NCBI GenBank assembly: GCA_900466875.1
Contig: UBNQ01000023.1
Coordinates: 372,001 to 436,000, forward strand
Length of the DNA stretch: 64,000 bases
Source: Hyphomicrobiales bacterium
GTDB lineage: Bacteria; Pseudomonadota; Alphaproteobacteria; Rhizobiales; Rhizobiaceae
Reading direction: 5' to 3'
Below the pieces are notes generated by a model. The model ran no database searches. It was given only the letters and a program-made list of their open reading frames with translations, and had not been told where the DNA came from. Positions 17,310 through 29,415 of this stretch are shown piece after piece (the stretch's first letter is position 1; every line of letters begins with the position of its first letter). The translations under genes were made by a program, and so were the position numbers.

Positions 17310-18614
17310 ATGCTCAAAGATCAGGATCGCATCTTCACCAACATCTACGGCCTCAAGGACAAGTCCTTGAAGGGCGCGATGAGCCGTGGACACTGGGACG
17401 GCACCAAGATCATCATCGAGAAGGGCAGGGACTGGATCATCAACGAGATGAAGGCATCCGGCCTTCGTGGTCGTGGTGGCGCAGGCTTCCCGACCGGCCT
17501 CAAATGGTCCTTCATGCCGAAGGAAAACGATGGCCGTCCGCATTATCTCGTCGTCAATGCCGACGAATCCGAGCCGGGCACCTGCAAGGACCGCGAAATC
17601 CTGCGCCATGATCCGCATACGCTGATCGAAGGCTGCGTCATCGCCGGCTTCGCCATGGGCGCACACACGGCCTATATCTACGTCCGCGGCGAATACATGC
17701 GCGAGCGTGAGGCTCTGCAGGCGGCGATCGACGAATGCTACGACGCGGGCCTCCTCGGCAAGAACAACAAGAACGGCTGGGATTTCGACGTCATCGTGCA
17801 TCACGGCGCCGGCGCCTATATCTGCGGTGAAGAGACGGCGCTGCTCGAAAGCCTAGAGGGCAAGAAGGGCCAGCCGCGCATGAAGCCGCCGTTCCCGGCG
17901 AACATGGGCCTCTATGGCTGCCCGACCACAGTCAACAACGTCGAATCGATCTCGGTCGCGCCGACGATCTTGCGTCGCGGCGCCTCGTGGTTCTCCTCGA
18001 TCGGCCGTGCCAACAATGTCGGCACCAAGTTGTTCATGGTCTCCGGCCATGTCGAGCGTCCCTGCACCTTCGAAGAGGCAATGGGGCTCTCCTTCCGCGA
18101 GATCATCGAACACCACTGCGGCGGCATTCGCGGCGGCTGGGACAACCTGCTCGCCGTCATTCCCGGCGGCGCATCCTGCCCGATCGTACGCGGCGAAGAC
18201 ATGGCCGACGCGATCATGGATTTCGATGGCATGCGCGAGGTGAAATCTTCCTTTGGCACCGGCGGCATGATCGTCATGGACAAGTCGACGGACGTCATCA
18301 AGGCGATCTGGCGTATCGCGGCCTTCTTCAAGCATGAGAGCTGCGGCCAGTGCACGCCGTGCCGCGAAGGCACCGGCTGGATGATGCGCCTGGTGGAACG
18401 CATGGTCCGCGGCAACGCCCAGAAGCGCGAAATCGACATGCTGTTCCAGGTCTCCAAACAGGTCGAAGGCCACACGATCTGCGCGCTCGGTGACGCGGCT
18501 GCATGGCCGATCCAGGGCCTGATCCGCAATTTCCGCGCCGAGATCGAAGCTCGGATCGACCAGTATACATACAATGCGACGTCTGAAGGCGCCGTCATGG
18601 AGGCGGCCGAATAA
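17310..18614 (+). CDS. nuoF: NADH-quinone oxidoreductase subunit F
   Basis: The 434-residue NADH-binding subunit holds FMN and one 4Fe-4S cluster. [16 protein letters not shown] (51-66) is the NADH/FMN loop, and the [10 protein letters not shown] segment follows. [12 protein letters not shown] near residue 345 holds three cluster cysteines, and HTICALGD near 390 gives the fourth. Its length agrees with the family. It oxidises NADH in the peripheral arm together with NuoE and NuoG. Confidence 0.97.
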   Translation: MLKDQDRIFTNIYGLKDKSLKGAMSRGHWDGTKIIIEKGRDWIINEMKASGLRGRGGAGFPTGLKWSFMPKENDGRPHYLVVNADESEPGTCKDREILRHDPHTLIEGCVIAGFAMGAHTAYIYVRGEYMREREALQAAIDECYDAGLLGKNNKNGWDFDVIVHHGAGAYICGEETALLESLEGKKGQPRMKPPFPANMGLYGCPTTVNNVESISVAPTILRRGASWFSSIGRANNVGTKLFMVSGHVERPCTFEEAMGLSFREIIEHHCGGIRGGWDNLLAVIPGGASCPIVRGEDMADAIMDFDGMREVKSSFGTGGMIVMDKSTDVIKAIWRIAAFFKHESCGQCTPCREGTGWMMRLVERMVRGNAQKREIDMLFQVSKQVEGHTICALGDAAAWPIQGLIRNFRAEIEARIDQYTYNATSEGAVMEAAE

Positions 18615-18701
18615 TCCCGCGAGAGGCGGATTTTCGGTTGTTGAAATGCACTATTTCCGGGTTTGAACGGCTCGGGTTGAACACAGGACGTAAGTGATAC
18701 G

Positions 18702-20783
18702 ATGGCAAAGCTGAAGGTTGACGGCAACGAAATCGAAGTTCCTGACCATTTCACGCTGCTTCAGGCATGCGAGGAAGCGGGAGCCGAGATTCCGCGTTTT
18801 TGTTTCCATGAGCGTCTGTCGGTGGCGGGCAACTGCCGCATGTGTCTGATCGAGGTGAAGGGTGGCCCGCCGAAGCCAACGGCCTCCTGCGCCATGGGCG
18901 TGCGCGATATCCGCGGCGGCCCGAACGGCGAACTGCCGGAAATCTTCACCAACACGCCGATGGTCAAGAAGGCCCGCGAAGGCGTGATGGAGTTCCTGCT
19001 GATCAACCATCCGCTGGATTGCCCGATCTGCGACCAGGGCGGCGAATGCGACCTGCAGGACCAGGCAATGGCCTTCGGCATCGACAGTTCCCGTTACGGC
19101 GAGAACAAGCGCGCCGTCGAAGACAAGTATATCGGCCCGCTGGTCAAGACGGTGATGAACCGCTGCATCCACTGCACGCGTTGCGTCCGTTTCACCACCG
19201 AAGTCGGCGGCATTTCCGAACTCGGCCTGATCGGTCGCGGCGAAGATGCCGAGATCACCACCTATCTCGAACAGGCCATGACCTCCGAACTGCAGGGCAA
19301 CGTCGTCGACCTCTGCCCGGTCGGTGCGCTGACCTCGAAACCTTTCGCCTTCACCGCCCGTCCATGGGAACTCGGCAAGACCGAATCAATCGATGTCATG
19401 GATGCCGTCGGCTCCGCCATTCGCGTCGATACCCGCGGCCGCGAAGTGATGCGCATCATGCCGCGCGTCAACGAGCAGGTGAACGAGGAGTGGATCTCCG
19501 ACAAGACCCGCTTCATCTGGGATGGCTTGAAGACACAGCGTCTCGACCGCCCTTACGTCCGCAAGGATGGCCGCCTGCAGCCTGCCAGCTGGGCTGAAGC
19601 TTTTGCCGCCGTCAGGACGGCCGTTTCCGCCACCTCGGCCGACAAGATCGGCGCGATTGCCGGCGATCTCGCATCCGTCGAGGAAATGTATGCGCTGAAG
19701 CAGCTTCTGACGTCGCTCGGATCGGAAAACCTCGACTGTCGCCAGGACGGGACGGCGCTTGATCCGTCGCTTGGCCGTTCGAGCTACCTCTTCAACCCGA
19801 CCATCGAAGGCATCGAACAGGCCGGTGCGCTGCTCATCATCGGCGCCAATCCGCGCCTGGAAGCTGCCGTGCTCAACGCCCGTATCCGCAAGCGCTTCCG
19901 TCGTGGCAATTTCCCGATCGGCGTGATCGGCGAAGTCAACGAGCTGCGCTACGCTTACGACTATCTCGGCGCAGGTCCCGAAACGCTCGCCGATATCGCA
20001 TCGGGTGCCAACAGCTTTGCCGAAAAGCTCCGCGGCGCCAAGAACCCGATGATCATCGTAGGGCAGGGGGCTCTCAGCCGTCCGGATGGTCTGGCCGTTC
20101 TTCAGGCAGCAGCACAGCTTGCCGGTTCCGTCGGCGCGCTGACCGAAGAGTGGAACGGTCTTGCCGTTCTCCACACTGCAGCCTCGCGCGTCGGTGGCCT
20201 CGATCTCGGTTTCGTTCCGGGCTCGAAGGGTGCCGATGCGGCGACAATGCTGCGCTCGATGGATGTTCTCTTCCTGCTCGGCGCCGACGAGATGAATTTC
20301 TCGGCCAAATACGCCAAGACCACCATCTATATCGGCAGCCACGGCGATGCCGGCGCGCATAACGCCGACATCATCCTGCCGGGAGCCGCCTATACCGAAA
20401 AGTCGGGCACCTGGGTCAATACCGAAGGCCGTGTCCAGATGGGCAATCGCGCCGGATTTGCACCGGGCGAAGCCCGCGAGGAATGGGCGATCCTGCGTGC
20501 GCTTTCCGACGTGCTCGGCAAGAAGCTGCCTTTCGACAGCCTCCACGCGCTGCGAGCCGCGCTTTATCAGGACCACCCGCATTTCGCCGAAATCGACGAG
20601 ATCGCTGCAGGTTCCGTCAACGACGTCGCGGCTCTCGGACAGAAAGCCGGCGACATGACCAAGGGCGGCTTCTCGTCGCCGATCAAGGACTTTTACCTGA
20701 CCAACCCGATTGCCCGCGCTTCTGCCGTCATGGCCGAATGCTCGGCATTGGCCCGCAACAACTTCCAGGCTGCGGCGGAGTGA
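18702..20783 (+). CDS. nuoG: NADH-quinone oxidoreductase subunit G
   Basis: The 693-residue subunit has an N-terminal ferredoxin domain with Cys34, Cys45, Cys48 and Cys63, then the His/Cys cluster site in [19 protein letters not shown] 4Fe-4S domain with [12 protein letters not shown] follows. The rest is a molybdopterin-oxidoreductase-like domain that has no cofactor in complex I. It is much shorter than the E. coli protein, which is normal for alphaproteobacteria and mitochondria. The gene is preceded by an 87-base gap. Confidence 0.96.
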   Translation: MAKLKVDGNEIEVPDHFTLLQACEEAGAEIPRFCFHERLSVAGNCRMCLIEVKGGPPKPTASCAMGVRDIRGGPNGELPEIFTNTPMVKKAREGVMEFLLINHPLDCPICDQGGECDLQDQAMAFGIDSSRYGENKRAVEDKYIGPLVKTVMNRCIHCTRCVRFTTEVGGISELGLIGRGEDAEITTYLEQAMTSELQGNVVDLCPVGALTSKPFAFTARPWELGKTESIDVMDAVGSAIRVDTRGREVMRIMPRVNEQVNEEWISDKTRFIWDGLKTQRLDRPYVRKDGRLQPASWAEAFAAVRTAVSATSADKIGAIAGDLASVEEMYALKQLLTSLGSENLDCRQDGTALDPSLGRSSYLFNPTIEGIEQAGALLIIGANPRLEAAVLNARIRKRFRRGNFPIGVIGEVNELRYAYDYLGAGPETLADIASGANSFAEKLRGAKNPMIIVGQGALSRPDGLAVLQAAAQLAGSVGALTEEWNGLAVLHTAASRVGGLDLGFVPGSKGADAATMLRSMDVLFLLGADEMNFSAKYAKTTIYIGSHGDAGAHNADIILPGAAYTEKSGTWVNTEGRVQMGNRAGFAPGEAREEWAILRALSDVLGKKLPFDSLHALRAALYQDHPHFAEIDEIAAGSVNDVAALGQKAGDMTKGGFSSPIKDFYLTNPIARASAVMAECSALARNNFQAAAE

Positions 20784-20790
20784 TATGACT

Positions 20791-21834
20791 ATGGATTCGT
20801 TCTTCTGGACCTACGTTTGGCCGGGGCTCATCATGCTGGGGCAGTCGCTTCTGCTGCTGGTGTGCCTTCTGGTTTTCATTGCCTATATCCTGCTGGCCGA
20901 CCGCAAAATCTGGGCTGCCGTACAGCTGCGCCGCGGTCCCAACATCGTCGGTCCCTTCGGTCTGTTCCAGTCCTTTGCCGACCTTCTGAAATTTGTCTTC
21001 AAGGAGCCGGTCATTCCGGCCGGTGCCAACAAGGCGGTTTTCCTTCTGGCGCCGCTCGTCTCCGTGACCTTGGCGCTCGCCACCTGGGCGGTCATTCCGC
21101 TCAATCTCGGCTGGGCCATCGCCGATATCAATGTTGGCATTCTCTATATCTTCGCGATCTCCTCGCTGGAGGTCTACGGGATCATCATGGCGGGCTGGGC
21201 ATCGAACTCCAAATACCCGTTCCTCGGCGCGCTCCGGTCGGCAGCCCAGATGGTTTCCTATGAAGTCTCGATCGGTTTCGTCATCGTCGCGGTGCTGCTC
21301 TGCGTCGGCTCGCTGAACCTGACGGATATCGTCATGTCGCAGCAGGACGGCCTCGGCACCAAGCTCGGCCTGCCGAACTCATTCCTCGACTGGCACTGGC
21401 TGTCGCTCTTCCCGATGTTCGTGATCTTCTTCATCTCGGGACTTGCCGAAACCAACCGTCCGCCTTTCGACCTTCCGGAAGCCGAATCCGAACTGGTCGC
21501 CGGCTACATGGTCGAATACGGTTCGGCGCCTTACATGATGCTGATGCTCAGCGAATACGCCGCCATCCTGATGGTCTGCTCGCTGACGACGATCCTGTTC
21601 CTCGGCGGCTGGCTGCCCCCGGTCGATATCGCCATCCTCAACTGGGTGCCGGGTATCATCTGGTTCGTGCTCAAGGGCTCGATGGTCTTCTTCATGATCG
21701 CCATGGTGAAGGCATTCGTACCGCGCTACCGCTATGACCAGCTCATGCGTCTCGGCTGGAAGGTCTTCCTTCCGCTGTCGCTCATCATGCTGATCATCGT
21801 TGCATTCGTGCTGAAACTGACGGGATGGGCTTGA
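20791..21834 (+). CDS. nuoH: NADH-quinone oxidoreductase subunit H
   Basis: The 347-residue membrane subunit with about eight helices connects the peripheral arm to the proton pumps and shapes the quinone channel. Conserved stretches are [30 protein letters not shown] and [28 protein letters not shown] 20791 gives the common start MDSFF and leaves ten bases to GGAG; ATG 20785 is the alternative. It follows nuoG directly. Confidence 0.96.
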   Translation: MDSFFWTYVWPGLIMLGQSLLLLVCLLVFIAYILLADRKIWAAVQLRRGPNIVGPFGLFQSFADLLKFVFKEPVIPAGANKAVFLLAPLVSVTLALATWAVIPLNLGWAIADINVGILYIFAISSLEVYGIIMAGWASNSKYPFLGALRSAAQMVSYEVSIGFVIVAVLLCVGSLNLTDIVMSQQDGLGTKLGLPNSFLDWHWLSLFPMFVIFFISGLAETNRPPFDLPEAESELVAGYMVEYGSAPYMMLMLSEYAAILMVCSLTTILFLGGWLPPVDIAILNWVPGIIWFVLKGSMVFFMIAMVKAFVPRYRYDQLMRLGWKVFLPLSLIMLIIVAFVLKLTGWA

Positions 21835-22100
21835 TGATCCAACTCTTGGCAGTCTTTGCCGGTGCGATCTTTGGTTTGGTGGTCAGCCGCCTTGCCTACA
21901 AGTTCCTGCTGCCGCGCGTCCTATTGCAGCAGCGGAAAAAAATGCCCGCCGATTGGCGTATGCCGCTCTTGGGTTTCGACCTGGATGGTTTGGCAAAGGC
22001 CACGACGTTTATGTACCGGTACCAGATGCCGGTGGTTTTCTCGGTTATTTTCGCTCTGTTCGCATATCATGCGGCGAGCGACGTAAATGGAGCCCGCTAA
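21834..22100 (+). CDS. Small two-helix membrane protein between nuoH and nuoI
   Basis: The ATG overlaps the nuoH stop (TGATG), and its own stop overlaps the nuoI start (TAATG), so translation is tightly coupled on both sides. The 88-residue product has a hydrophobic helix at about residues 1-22 and another at 63-80, with a basic cytoplasmic-type loop between ([20 protein letters not shown]). I do not recognise a named family. Position suggests an alphaproteobacterial accessory or assembly protein of complex I. Confidence 0.7.
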   Translation: MIQLLAVFAGAIFGLVVSRLAYKFLLPRVLLQQRKKMPADWRMPLLGFDLDGLAKATTFMYRYQMPVVFSVIFALFAYHAASDVNGAR

Positions 22101-22591
22101 TGGCAAGTCTCGGTCAGGCCGTTAACTCGCTGTTCCTGAAGGAGTTCGTCGGCGCCTTCTTCCTGTCGATGAAGTATTTCTTCAAGCAGAAGGCCACGAT
22201 CAACTACCCGTTCGAAAAAGGCCCGGTCAGCCCACGCTTCCGTGGCGAGCATGCCCTGCGCCGTTATCCGAACGGGGAGGAGCGTTGCATCGCCTGCAAG
22301 CTGTGTGAGGCGATCTGTCCCGCTCAGGCGATCACCATCGAAGCGGGGCCGCGCCGCAATGACGGCACCCGCCGCACGGTGCGTTACGACATCGACATGG
22401 TGAAGTGCATCTATTGCGGTTTCTGCCAGGAAGCATGCCCGGTCGACGCGATCGTCGAAGGCCCGAATTTCGAGTTCTCGACGGAAACCCGCGAAGAGCT
22501 TTATTTCGACAAGGCACGGCTTCTGGAAAATGGCGATCGCTGGGAACGCGAGATCGCCCGCAATATCGCAATGGATGCGCCTTACCGTTAA
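22100..22591 (+). CDS. nuoI: NADH-quinone oxidoreductase subunit I
   Basis: The 163-residue ferredoxin-like subunit carries clusters N6a and N6b. Both motifs are present: [16 protein letters not shown] and [16 protein letters not shown]. The N-terminus has the amphipathic segment that touches the membrane. ATG 22100 is preceded by GGAG at 22089-22092. A longer open frame upstream overlaps the previous gene and is not used. Confidence 0.97.
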   Translation: MASLGQAVNSLFLKEFVGAFFLSMKYFFKQKATINYPFEKGPVSPRFRGEHALRRYPNGEERCIACKLCEAICPAQAITIEAGPRRNDGTRRTVRYDIDMVKCIYCGFCQEACPVDAIVEGPNFEFSTETREELYFDKARLLENGDRWEREIARNIAMDAPYR

Positions 22592-22713
22592 GGCGCATTC
22601 GCCGGATGGCTTACGCTTCCGGCTCATTCAAATTCATACCGGCGCTCAAATGGCACCGGTCGGGCGGGTAGGGCGATCAGCCCGATCTCGACGAGGGACG
22701 AGAAGGCACCACG

Positions 22714-23328
22714 ATGGGTCTGCAGGCAATATTCTTCTATCTGTTCGCGTTCGTCGCCGTGGCGTCGGCGTTCATGGTCATTTCGTCCAGGAACCCGGTT
22801 CATTCGGTCCTGTTCCTCATCGTCGTCTTCTTCAATGCAGCCGGTCTCTTCCTGCTGACGGGGGCCGAATTCCTCGCGATGATCCTGCTGGTCGTTTATA
22901 TCGGCGCGGTGGCGGTGCTCTTCCTCTTTGTCGTGATGATGCTCGACATCGATTTTGCCGAGCTGAAATCCGGCGTCCTGCAATATGCCCCGATCGGCCT
23001 TCTGGTCGGCCTCATCGTCGGCGCCGAACTGATCCTCGTCATCGGCTCGAGCGTGCTGTCGCCTGAAGCTGCCCAGTCGATCACCATGCCGATCCCGAAC
23101 CCGGCGGAGCGGACCAATACCGCCGCCCTCGGCGACGTGCTCTATACCCATTATGTCTATTTCTTCCAGATCGCCGGCATGGTTCTGCTTGTCGCGATGA
23201 TCGGTGCGATCGTGCTCACCTTGCGCCATCGCGAAAACGTCAAGCGGCAGGATATTTCGCGCCAGGTCGCCCGTACACCGGAAACCGCCGTCGAGGTGGT
23301 CAAGGTCAAGCCGGGCCAGGGTCTCTGA
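22714..23328 (+). CDS. nuoJ: NADH-quinone oxidoreductase subunit J
   Basis: The 204-residue subunit has five predicted membrane helices. [50 protein letters not shown] is the conserved ND6-like core, containing the glycine-rich bend in the third helix. A 122-base gap separates it from nuoI. The C-terminus is a charged cytoplasmic tail. Confidence 0.96.
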   Translation: MGLQAIFFYLFAFVAVASAFMVISSRNPVHSVLFLIVVFFNAAGLFLLTGAEFLAMILLVVYIGAVAVLFLFVVMMLDIDFAELKSGVLQYAPIGLLVGLIVGAELILVIGSSVLSPEAAQSITMPIPNPAERTNTAALGDVLYTHYVYFFQIAGMVLLVAMIGAIVLTLRHRENVKRQDISRQVARTPETAVEVVKVKPGQGL

Positions 23329-23353
23329 GGAAGCGGGAAAAAGGAACAGAAAC

Positions 23354-23662
23354 ATGGAAATCGGTCTTTCCCACTACCTCACGGTCAGCGCCATCCTCTT
23401 CACGCTCGGCGTTTTCGGGATCTTTCTGAACCGCAAGAACGTCATCATCATCCTGATGTCGATCGAGCTCATTCTGCTCGCGGTCAATATCAACATGGTC
23501 GCCTTCTCGTCGTTCCTCAACGACATCGTCGGCCAGGTCTTTGCTTTGTTCATTCTGACCGTCGCGGCTGCGGAAGCCGCCATCGGTCTTGCAATTCTAG
23601 TCGTCTTCTACCGCAACCGCGGCTCGATCGCCGTCGACGACGTCAATGTGATGAAGGGCTGA
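23354..23662 (+). CDS. nuoK: NADH-quinone oxidoreductase subunit K
   Basis: The 102-residue subunit has three helices and the conserved buried glutamates of the proton channel, in [16 protein letters not shown] and [16 protein letters not shown] 23354 is chosen; AAGGAA stands about eight bases upstream, and the protein then begins [12 protein letters not shown] as in the family. A longer upstream frame lies within nuoJ. Confidence 0.96.
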   Translation: MEIGLSHYLTVSAILFTLGVFGIFLNRKNVIIILMSIELILLAVNINMVAFSSFLNDIVGQVFALFILTVAAAEAAIGLAILVVFYRNRGSIAVDDVNVMKG

Positions 23663-23669
23663 TCGGGTC

Positions 23670-25661
23670 ATGATCTACAAGCTTATCGTCTTCCTTCCTC
23701 TGGTCGGCTTCCTGATCGCTGGCCTGTTCGGCCGCCAGATCGGCGCCAAGGCCTCGGAATTCGTCACCTGCGGCCTGATGGCGATCGTCGTCGTGCTGTC
23801 CTGGATCGTGTTTTTCCAGGTGGCGCTCGGCTCCCAGGAAACCATGAGTGTCGAAGTCCTGCGCTGGATCCAGTCCGGCAACATCGACGTCTTCTGGGCG
23901 TTGCGCATCGATACGCTGACGGCGGTCATGTTCGTCGTCGTCAACACGGTGTCTTTCCTCGTGCATGTCTATTCCATCGGCTACATGCACCACGATCCGC
24001 ACCGTCCGCGTTTCTTCGCCTATCTGTCGCTCTTCACTTTCACGATGTTGATGCTCATCACGTCGGACAACCTGCTGCAGATGTTCTTCGGCTGGGAAGG
24101 CGTTGGTCTCGCATCCTATCTGCTGATCGGTTTCTGGTACGACCGTCCGTCGGCAAACTCTGCCGCGATGAAGGCCTTCATCGTCAACCGCGTCGGTGAC
24201 TTCGGCTTCATGCTCGGCATCGCCGCCGTCTTTGTCATGTTCGGCTCGATCAATTTCGAAACGATCTTCGCCAATGCCGGCACCTACATTCCGGCCGAAG
24301 GCTCGCCGGATGCCGGCCGCGTGGTCTTCGACGCCTTCTTCTTCCAGTTGACCCGCGAAGCTGCACTGACTGCCGCCTGCCTGCTGCTCTTCATGGGCGC
24401 GATGGGCAAATCGGCGCAGTTCCTGCTGCACACCTGGCTGCCGGACGCGATGGAAGGCCCGACCCCGGTTTCGGCCCTCATCCATGCCGCAACCATGGTT
24501 ACGGCCGGCGTCTTCCTCGTTGCCCGCATGTCGCCGCTGTTTGAACTGTCGCCGGATGCGCTGACCGTCGTCACCGTCATCGGTGCGATCACCGCCTTCT
24601 TCGCGGCAACCGTCGGCCTCGTGCAGAACGACATCAAGCGCGTCATCGCCTATTCGACCTGCTCGCAGCTCGGCTACATGTTCGTGGCGCTCGGCATCGG
24701 CGCTTATGGTGCTGCGATCTTCCACCTCTTCACCCACGCCTTCTTCAAGGCGCTCTTGTTCCTCTGCGCCGGCTCGGTCATCCATGCCGTCGACGGCGAG
24801 CAGGACATGCGCAAAATGGGTGGCCTGAGAAAGCACATCCCGGTCACCTTCTGGATGATGACGATCGGCACGCTGGCGCTGACCGGCGTCGGCATTCCTT
24901 TCACCTCGATCGGTTTTGCCGGCTTCTTCTCCAAGGACATCATCATCGAGGCATCCTACGCTTCGCACTCGGCGGTCTCGGGCTTTGCCTTCACGCTTCT
25001 CGTCATCGCAGCGTTGTTCACCAGCTTCTATTCCTGGCGTCTGGCCTTCCTCACCTTCTTCGGCAAGGAGCGGGCGAGCCACGAGGTCATGCATCACGTG
25101 CATGAAAGCCCGAATGTCATGCTGATCCCGCTCTATGTGCTCGCCATCGGCGCGGTGCTGGCCGGCGTGATCTTCAAGGGCATGTTCTACGGCGATGCCT
25201 ACGACACCTTCTGGAAGGGCGCGCTCTTCACCTCGGAACACAACGAACTGCTGCACGAATTCCACCACGTGCCGTTCCTCGTCGTGCTGTCGCCCTTCAT
25301 CGCCATGCTGATCGGCTTCTTCACCGCCTGGTACTTCTACATCAAGTCGCCGGAAACGCCGAAGAAGCTCGCGGCGGCACAGCCGGGCCTTTACCAGTTC
25401 CTGCTGAACAAGTGGTATTTCGACGAACTCTATCAGTTCCTGTTCGTCCGCTCTGCCAAGGTGCTTGGCCGCTTCTTCTGGCAGAAGGTCGATGTCGGCA
25501 CGATCGACCACTTCGGGCCCAACGGCGTTGCCGCCCGGGTCGTTGACACTGCCAACCGCGTCGTGCGCATGCAGACCGGTTACCTCTATCACTATGCCTT
25601 CACGATGCTGCTTGGCGTCGCTGCCCTGATTACCTGGATGATGCTCGGGAGTTCCGTCTGA
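23670..25661 (+). CDS. nuoL: NADH-quinone oxidoreductase subunit L
   Basis: The 663-residue antiporter-like proton-pumping subunit has about 16 helices and the long lateral C-terminal helix of the family. The conserved core includes [52 protein letters not shown] with the key lysine, and [18 protein letters not shown]. It starts 8 bases after nuoK and shares one base with nuoM. Confidence 0.97.
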   Translation: MIYKLIVFLPLVGFLIAGLFGRQIGAKASEFVTCGLMAIVVVLSWIVFFQVALGSQETMSVEVLRWIQSGNIDVFWALRIDTLTAVMFVVVNTVSFLVHVYSIGYMHHDPHRPRFFAYLSLFTFTMLMLITSDNLLQMFFGWEGVGLASYLLIGFWYDRPSANSAAMKAFIVNRVGDFGFMLGIAAVFVMFGSINFETIFANAGTYIPAEGSPDAGRVVFDAFFFQLTREAALTAACLLLFMGAMGKSAQFLLHTWLPDAMEGPTPVSALIHAATMVTAGVFLVARMSPLFELSPDALTVVTVIGAITAFFAATVGLVQNDIKRVIAYSTCSQLGYMFVALGIGAYGAAIFHLFTHAFFKALLFLCAGSVIHAVDGEQDMRKMGGLRKHIPVTFWMMTIGTLALTGVGIPFTSIGFAGFFSKDIIIEASYASHSAVSGFAFTLLVIAALFTSFYSWRLAFLTFFGKERASHEVMHHVHESPNVMLIPLYVLAIGAVLAGVIFKGMFYGDAYDTFWKGALFTSEHNELLHEFHHVPFLVVLSPFIAMLIGFFTAWYFYIKSPETPKKLAAAQPGLYQFLLNKWYFDELYQFLFVRSAKVLGRFFWQKVDVGTIDHFGPNGVAARVVDTANRVVRMQTGYLYHYAFTMLLGVAALITWMMLGSSV

Positions 25662-27172
25662 TGACCGATTGGCCTATTCTTTCCACGGTCACCTTCCTCC
25701 CGATGGTGGGCGTCCTGTTGCTGGTGTTCACCCGCGACGACACCGACGACGGTCGCCAGAACGTCATGATCATCTCGCTGATCACGACGATCATCACCTT
25801 CCTGCTGTCGCTGTTCGTCTGGTATGGTTTTGACGGCACCAGCGCCGACTACCAGATGGTCGAGCAGTATTACTGGCTCGGCAAGGGTATCAGCTACCAT
25901 ATCGGCGTCGACGGCCTTTCCGTCATGTTCGTCGTGCTGGCGACCTTCCTCATGCCATTCGGTGTTCTGACCAGCTGGAAGGCGATCACGCTGCATGCGC
26001 GTGAATACATGATTGCCTTCCTGGTTCTGGAAGTGCTGATCGTCGGCGTCTTCGTGTCGATGGACCTCGTGCTCTTCTACGTCTTCTTCGAGGCGAGCTT
26101 GATCCCGATGTTCCTGATCATCGGCGTCTGGGGCGGACCACGTCGCATCTACGCGTCGATGAAGTTCTTCCTTTATACGCTCGCCGGCTCGGTCTTCATG
26201 CTGGTCGGCATTCTGGTCATGTATGCGGAAGTCGGCACGACCTCCATTCCGGTCCTGCTCGCCTACAAGTTCTCGCCGGAAATGCAGTTTTGGCTGTTCC
26301 TCGCCTTCTTCCTGTCGTTTGCGGTCAAGGTGCCGATGTGGCCGTTCCACACCTGGCTGCCGGATGCGCACGTTGAAGCGCCGACGGCAGGTTCGGTCGA
26401 CCTTGCGGCACTGCTGTTGAAGTTCGGCGGCTACGGCTTCCTGCGCTTCTCGCTGCCGATGTTCCCGCTGGCTTCCGACTACTTCACGCCAATGATCCTG
26501 ACGCTGTCGGTCATCGCCATCATTTACGCCTCGCTCGTGGCGCTGATGCAGACCGACATCAAGAAGATGATCGCCTATTCCTCCGTCGCCCACATGGGTT
26601 ACGTGACGATGGCCATTTTCGCGGTCAACCAGCAGGGTCTGCACGGTGCGATCTTCCAGATGCTCTCGCACGGCGTCATCTCCGGCGCGCTCTTCCTTTG
26701 CGTCGGTATCGTCTACGAGCGCACCCACACGCGTAACGTCAATGATTACGGCGGCCTCGTGCATCGCATGCCGAAATACGCATTGGCCTTCCTGATCTTT
26801 ACCATGGCCAATATCGGCTTACCGGGCACCTCCGCCTTTGTCGGCGAATTCCTGGCGACGGTCGGTGTCTTCCGTGTCAGTGTCTGGACGGCGTTCTTCG
26901 CCACCACCGGTGTCGTGCTCTCGGCCGCCTACATGCTGTGGCTCTATCGCCGCATGATCTTCGGTCAGGCAAAATCGCCGCTGATGCAGGGGCTGGTGGA
27001 TATCTCCTTCCGCGAGCACTGCATCGTCTGGCCGCTGATCGTTGTGACCATCTTCTTCGGCGTCTATCCTGCTCCGGTCTTCGATGCCTCAGCAGCGACT
27101 GTCGATAGAATTGTAACCAACTACCATTCGGCCATCCAGGCCGTGACGACCGCCGCTCAGGCTGCGAATTGA
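25661..27172 (+). CDS. nuoM: NADH-quinone oxidoreductase subunit M
   Basis: The 503-residue antiporter-like subunit has about 14 helices. Typical stretches are [18 protein letters not shown] with the essential glutamate, [40 protein letters not shown], and [18 protein letters not shown]. The start overlaps the nuoL stop by one base (TGATG). Confidence 0.97.
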   Translation: MTDWPILSTVTFLPMVGVLLLVFTRDDTDDGRQNVMIISLITTIITFLLSLFVWYGFDGTSADYQMVEQYYWLGKGISYHIGVDGLSVMFVVLATFLMPFGVLTSWKAITLHAREYMIAFLVLEVLIVGVFVSMDLVLFYVFFEASLIPMFLIIGVWGGPRRIYASMKFFLYTLAGSVFMLVGILVMYAEVGTTSIPVLLAYKFSPEMQFWLFLAFFLSFAVKVPMWPFHTWLPDAHVEAPTAGSVDLAALLLKFGGYGFLRFSLPMFPLASDYFTPMILTLSVIAIIYASLVALMQTDIKKMIAYSSVAHMGYVTMAIFAVNQQGLHGAIFQMLSHGVISGALFLCVGIVYERTHTRNVNDYGGLVHRMPKYALAFLIFTMANIGLPGTSAFVGEFLATVGVFRVSVWTAFFATTGVVLSAAYMLWLYRRMIFGQAKSPLMQGLVDISFREHCIVWPLIVVTIFFGVYPAPVFDASAATVDRIVTNYHSAIQAVTTAAQAAN

Positions 27173-27191
27173 TGACGGGACAGATAAGACG

Positions 27192-28634
27192 ATGACTCCT
27201 GAACTCCTCTCTCAAAGTCTGCAGTTTGCCCTGCCCGAAATCATCCTGGCGGTCGGCGCGCTCGTGCTTCTCATGATGGGCGTCTTCATCGGTGAGAAGT
27301 CGAGCCAGCTCATCTCCGGGCTGTCCATCGCGCTTCTCGCCGTTGTCGGGCTTTTGATCACGGTCTCCACCGGCAATGGCGAAGCCTTCGGTGGTGCCTT
27401 CATCGTCGATCCGTTTGCGCGTTTCATGAAGGTCGCGGCAATCGCAGGCTCGATCTTCGCCCTGGCCATGTCTGCCGTTCAGGGCAAGGCCATGCAGCTC
27501 GACAAGATCGAATATCCGGTCCTGCTGGTGCTCTCGACGCTCGGCATGCTACTCTTGATCTCGGCCAATGACCTGATCGCTTTCTATCTCGGCCTCGAGC
27601 TGATGTCGCTGGCGCTCTATGTCGTCGCTGCGTTCAATCGCGACAGCCTGCGCTCGACGGAAGCGGGCCTGAAATATTTCGTTCTCGGCGCGCTGTCTTC
27701 CGGCATGTTGCTCTATGGCATGTCGCTGGTCTACGGTTTCACCGGCAATACCGGCTTCCAGGAAATCGCCACCGTGCTGTCCTCGGAAACCCGTGGTCTC
27801 GGTCTGATCTTCGGCATGGTCTTCATTCTTGCCGGCGCCTGCTTCAAGATTTCCGCCGTTCCCTTCCACATGTGGACGCCGGATGTTTACGAGGGTGCGC
27901 CGACACCGGTCACTGCCTTTTTTGCCGCTGGTCCGAAGATTGCCGCCATGGCGATTCTCATCCGTCTGACTTCGGAAACCTTCCTGCCGCTCATCGCCGA
28001 CTGGCGCCAGATCATCGTCTTCGTGGCAATCGCCTCCATGGCGCTTGGCTCCTTCGCCGCCGTCGGCCAGAAGAACATCAAGCGCCTGATGGCTTATTCC
28101 TCCATCGGTCATATGGGCTTTGCGCTGGTCGGCCTTTCGGCGGGCAGCGAAAGCGGCGTCTCCGGTGTTGCCCTCTACATGCTCATCTACATGATGATGT
28201 CGTTTGGCACCTTCGCCTGCATCATGTCGATGCGCCGCCCGGATGGAACCTATGTCGAGGAAATCGACGAACTTGCCGGCCTTTTCGCCAGAAAGCCGTT
28301 CATGGCGGTGGTGCTGACGGCGCAGATGTTCTCCATGGCAGGCATTCCGCCGCTCGCAGGCTTCTTCGCCAAGTATTACGTCTTCCTGGCGGCCGTTGAA
28401 GCAGGTCTCTTCACGCTTGCCGTCGTCGGCTTCCTGATGTCGGTCGTTGCTGCTTACTACTACCTGCGCATCGTCAAGCTGATGTGGTTCGATGAGCCAA
28501 AGGGCGAGTTCGAGCGCACGCCCGGTGAACTGCGCTTCATCTTCGGCATTTCCGGTCTGCTGATCACCACCTACATCCTCTACGGCGGACCGATCGGCTC
28601 CGCGGCGGATGCTGCTGCACGGTCCTTCTTCTGA
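27192..28634 (+). CDS. nuoN: NADH-quinone oxidoreductase subunit N
   Basis: The 480-residue antiporter-like subunit is the last complex I gene. Seen are [49 protein letters not shown], and [21 protein letters not shown]. It follows nuoM after 19 bases. All 14 subunit genes A-N are present and intact. Confidence 0.97.
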   Translation: MTPELLSQSLQFALPEIILAVGALVLLMMGVFIGEKSSQLISGLSIALLAVVGLLITVSTGNGEAFGGAFIVDPFARFMKVAAIAGSIFALAMSAVQGKAMQLDKIEYPVLLVLSTLGMLLLISANDLIAFYLGLELMSLALYVVAAFNRDSLRSTEAGLKYFVLGALSSGMLLYGMSLVYGFTGNTGFQEIATVLSSETRGLGLIFGMVFILAGACFKISAVPFHMWTPDVYEGAPTPVTAFFAAGPKIAAMAILIRLTSETFLPLIADWRQIIVFVAIASMALGSFAAVGQKNIKRLMAYSSIGHMGFALVGLSAGSESGVSGVALYMLIYMMMSFGTFACIMSMRRPDGTYVEEIDELAGLFARKPFMAVVLTAQMFSMAGIPPLAGFFAKYYVFLAAVEAGLFTLAVVGFLMSVVAAYYYLRIVKLMWFDEPKGEFERTPGELRFIFGISGLLITTYILYGGPIGSAADAAARSFF

Positions 28635-28636
28635 GG

Positions 28637-29407
28637 ATGGCGGCGCAAAAGGGCCGCTTCTCACTCGAAGCTTTCCGTCATGTCGCTTTCGGCGATATCG
28701 GCTCGACCAACACTGAATGTCTCGCCCGCGCTCGCGCGGGCGATCCCGGCTTGTTGTGGGTGACTGCTGCCCGCCAGACCGAAGGCCGTGGTCGTCGCGG
28801 TCGCGCCTGGACCTCCGAGCCGGGCAATCTCTACGCCTCCCTGCTGCTGATCGATCCGGCACCCATGGAGCGTGTCGCCTCCCTGCCGCTCGCGATCGCA
28901 GTCGCCGTCCGCGATGCCGTCGGCGCGGTGCTGCCGCCCGGGGATGCCGCACTGCAGGTCAAATGGCCGAACGATATCCTGATCGATCGCCGCAAGACCT
29001 GCGGCATCCTCCTCGAAGGCGAGCCGCTTGCCGATGGCCGAAGGGCACTCGTCATCGGTATCGGCATCAATATCCGCCACATGCCCGACAGCGCACCCTA
29101 TGGCGTCACCCGGCTCATCGATCACGGTGCGGCGATTTCCCCGGACGAACTTTTCGCCCATCTCTTCAAGTCCATGGCGCTTGCGCTCGAACTGTGGGAT
29201 GAAGGACGGGGCACGGCTGAGATCGTGCGCCGCTGGCGGGAGGTCGCCTGCGGCATAGGCGAGCGCATTACCGTCAATCTTCCCAACAGATCACTGGAGG
29301 GCAGATTTGCCGGTATCGACGACGGCGGCCTGCTGTTACTCGACATGGGGGGTGGACAAGTCCTGCCGATCGCGGCAGGGGATGTATTCTTTACAAGAAC
29401 GGAATAA
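28637..29407 (+). CDS. birA: Biotin--[acetyl-CoA-carboxylase] ligase
   Basis: The 256-residue enzyme attaches biotin to acetyl-CoA carboxylase BCCP and other carboxylases. The catalytic loop is QTEGRGRRGRAW (47-58), and KWPND at 109-113 holds the active lysine. GIGINI is near 135, and a small SH3-like C-terminal domain follows. It has no N-terminal helix-turn-helix, so unlike E. coli BirA it should not repress transcription. The start is two bases after nuoN, with GAGG touching the ATG, so reinitiation after nuoN is likely. Confidence 0.93.
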   Translation: MAAQKGRFSLEAFRHVAFGDIGSTNTECLARARAGDPGLLWVTAARQTEGRGRRGRAWTSEPGNLYASLLLIDPAPMERVASLPLAIAVAVRDAVGAVLPPGDAALQVKWPNDILIDRRKTCGILLEGEPLADGRRALVIGIGINIRHMPDSAPYGVTRLIDHGAAISPDELFAHLFKSMALALELWDEGRGTAEIVRRWREVACGIGERITVNLPNRSLEGRFAGIDDGGLLLLDMGGGQVLPIAAGDVFFTRTE

Positions 29408-29415
29408 GAAGAAGA

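Noticed and set aside
23643..25592. A 649-codon minus-strand frame across nuoL
   Set aside because: It is Glu/Asp/His/Arg-rich antisense of the GC-rich nuoL codons, not a protein-like sequence.
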